Position numbers and translations under genes: made by a program. Of a stretch of 7,285 nucleotides of DNA, positions 6,903-7,285 are shown piece after piece. The notes under the pieces are model-generated. The model searched no databases and was not told where the DNA came from. It saw nothing but the letters and a program-made list of their open reading frames with translations. The stretch comes from an uncultured Lachnospiraceae bacterium. Lineage in GTDB: Bacteria; Bacillota; Clostridia; Lachnospirales; Lachnospiraceae. Position 1 is the first letter of the stretch; the number at the start of each line of letters is the position of its first letter. The stretch spans positions 1 through 7,285 of the forward strand of contig CANQCX010000096.1 in the NCBI GenBank assembly GCA_947591115.1, in the 5' to 3' direction.

Positions 6903-7285
6903 ATGGATGTGACGAAAAAGAACAATATCAGAAGCAAGATTATCAGCATTATACTGATGCTGTTTGCACCGCTTCTGGTGATCGAATTTATTATCTTGGC
7001 GCTGTTGTCGAATCATGTGATCAACATGGTCGTTGCAATGCTTCTGACGATTGTCATTATTGTTGCAGTGGTGCTGTTTATGATCATTGTGCTCTGGTCG
7101 TTTTTAAATCCATTGATTTCTGTGTTTACCAATACGGGCGCATCGGAAGTCGAAGACAACCGGATGGTGCAAAGAATACATAAAATGGCGGAGCGTCAGG
7201 ATGGGATCGGCGAAGCCATCCGTACGGCGAATTCTACCGTTGCCGGATTTGCCGGCACGATCAAAGGAATACGGGACGCCATTGA
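6903..7285 (+). CDS. Two-helix membrane signalling protein, probable methyl-accepting chemotaxis-type receptor (3'-truncated)
   Basis: Only the first 127 residues are in the window and the frame is open at the end. After a basic head (MDVTKKNNIRSK) come two membrane segments, about residues 13-36 and 39-66. They are separated by only a few residues, so there is no extracellular sensing domain. NPL (69-71) after the second helix and QDGIGE (99-104) resemble the start and end of a HAMP linker, although the stretch between them is short and lacks the usual GDL. The following helical stretch (IRTANSTVAGFAGTIKGIRDAI) fits the entry to a coiled-coil signalling domain. The signature methyl-accepting hairpin would lie beyond the window, so a histidine kinase or another HAMP protein remains possible. 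It has its own promoter and is not part of the upstream operon. If it is a chemoreceptor, the organism is probably motile. Confidence 0.6.
   Translation, partial: MDVTKKNNIRSKIISIILMLFAPLLVIEFIILALLSNHVINMVVAMLLTIVIIVAVVLFMIIVLWSFLNPLISVFTNTGASEVEDNRMVQRIHKMAERQDGIGEAIRTANSTVAGFAGTIKGIRDAI

Noticed and set aside
6824..7183. Plus-strand 119-codon frame starting at an ATG near the promoter
   Set aside because: Its start lies between the -35 and -10 boxes, so it would precede the transcript. Its Cys/Asp-rich translation is not protein-like, while the overlapping frame from 6903 gives a clear membrane protein with its own ribosome site.
1..7285. CRISPR array, insertion sequence, prophage or defence system
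   Set aside because: No direct-repeat array, terminal inverted repeats, transposase or integrase motifs were seen. The coding regions are accounted for by ordinary metabolic and signalling genes.

Overview
The window looks like chromosome of an anaerobic Firmicute, most likely class Clostridia and family Lachnospiraceae. This is inferred from the protein styles (type-2 isoleucyl-tRNA synthetase, a clostridial-type glycogen phosphorylase, a chromosomal TraX-family protein), the AGGAGG-type ribosome binding sites with TTG starts, and the moderate GC coding DNA flanked by AT-rich spacers. No tRNA, rRNA, CRISPR array, insertion sequence or phage gene was seen. All four genes are on the + strand.

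Layout. (1) 1-3096: ileS, isoleucyl-tRNA synthetase, missing only its extreme N-terminus because the window opens inside the gene. It is closed by a strong intrinsic terminator beginning within a few bases of the stop codon. (2) 3211-5691: glgP, glycogen/maltodextrin phosphorylase, read from a TTG codon behind a perfect AGGAGG. (3) 5702-6514: a small polytopic membrane protein of the TraX family. It also starts at TTG, and its Shine-Dalgarno overlaps the glgP stop codon, so the two are almost certainly one transcript. A strong intrinsic terminator at 6551-6601 ends this unit. (4) 6602-6902: a 300-base AT-rich spacer. It contains a short GC-richer segment with nested inverted repeats, then a run of A-tracts spaced about one helical turn apart, a small dyad, and a consensus sigma-A promoter (TTGACA, 16 bases, TATAAT). 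(5) 6903-7285: the start of a membrane signalling protein with two membrane segments and a HAMP-like linker. It is probably a methyl-accepting chemotaxis-type receptor and is cut by the window end.

How they fit: ileS is housekeeping translation and is insulated from its neighbour by a terminator. glgP supplies glucose-1-phosphate from storage glucan. The function of the co-transcribed TraX-like protein is unknown; its placement suggests a link to carbon storage or the cell envelope rather than conjugation. The last gene is a separate transcription unit with its own strong promoter. The core genes are ordinary. The items most worth a second look are in the spacer at 6602-6902 and the terminator-like hairpin embedded in the 5' end of the TraX-family gene. 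I see no convincing new multi-gene system.
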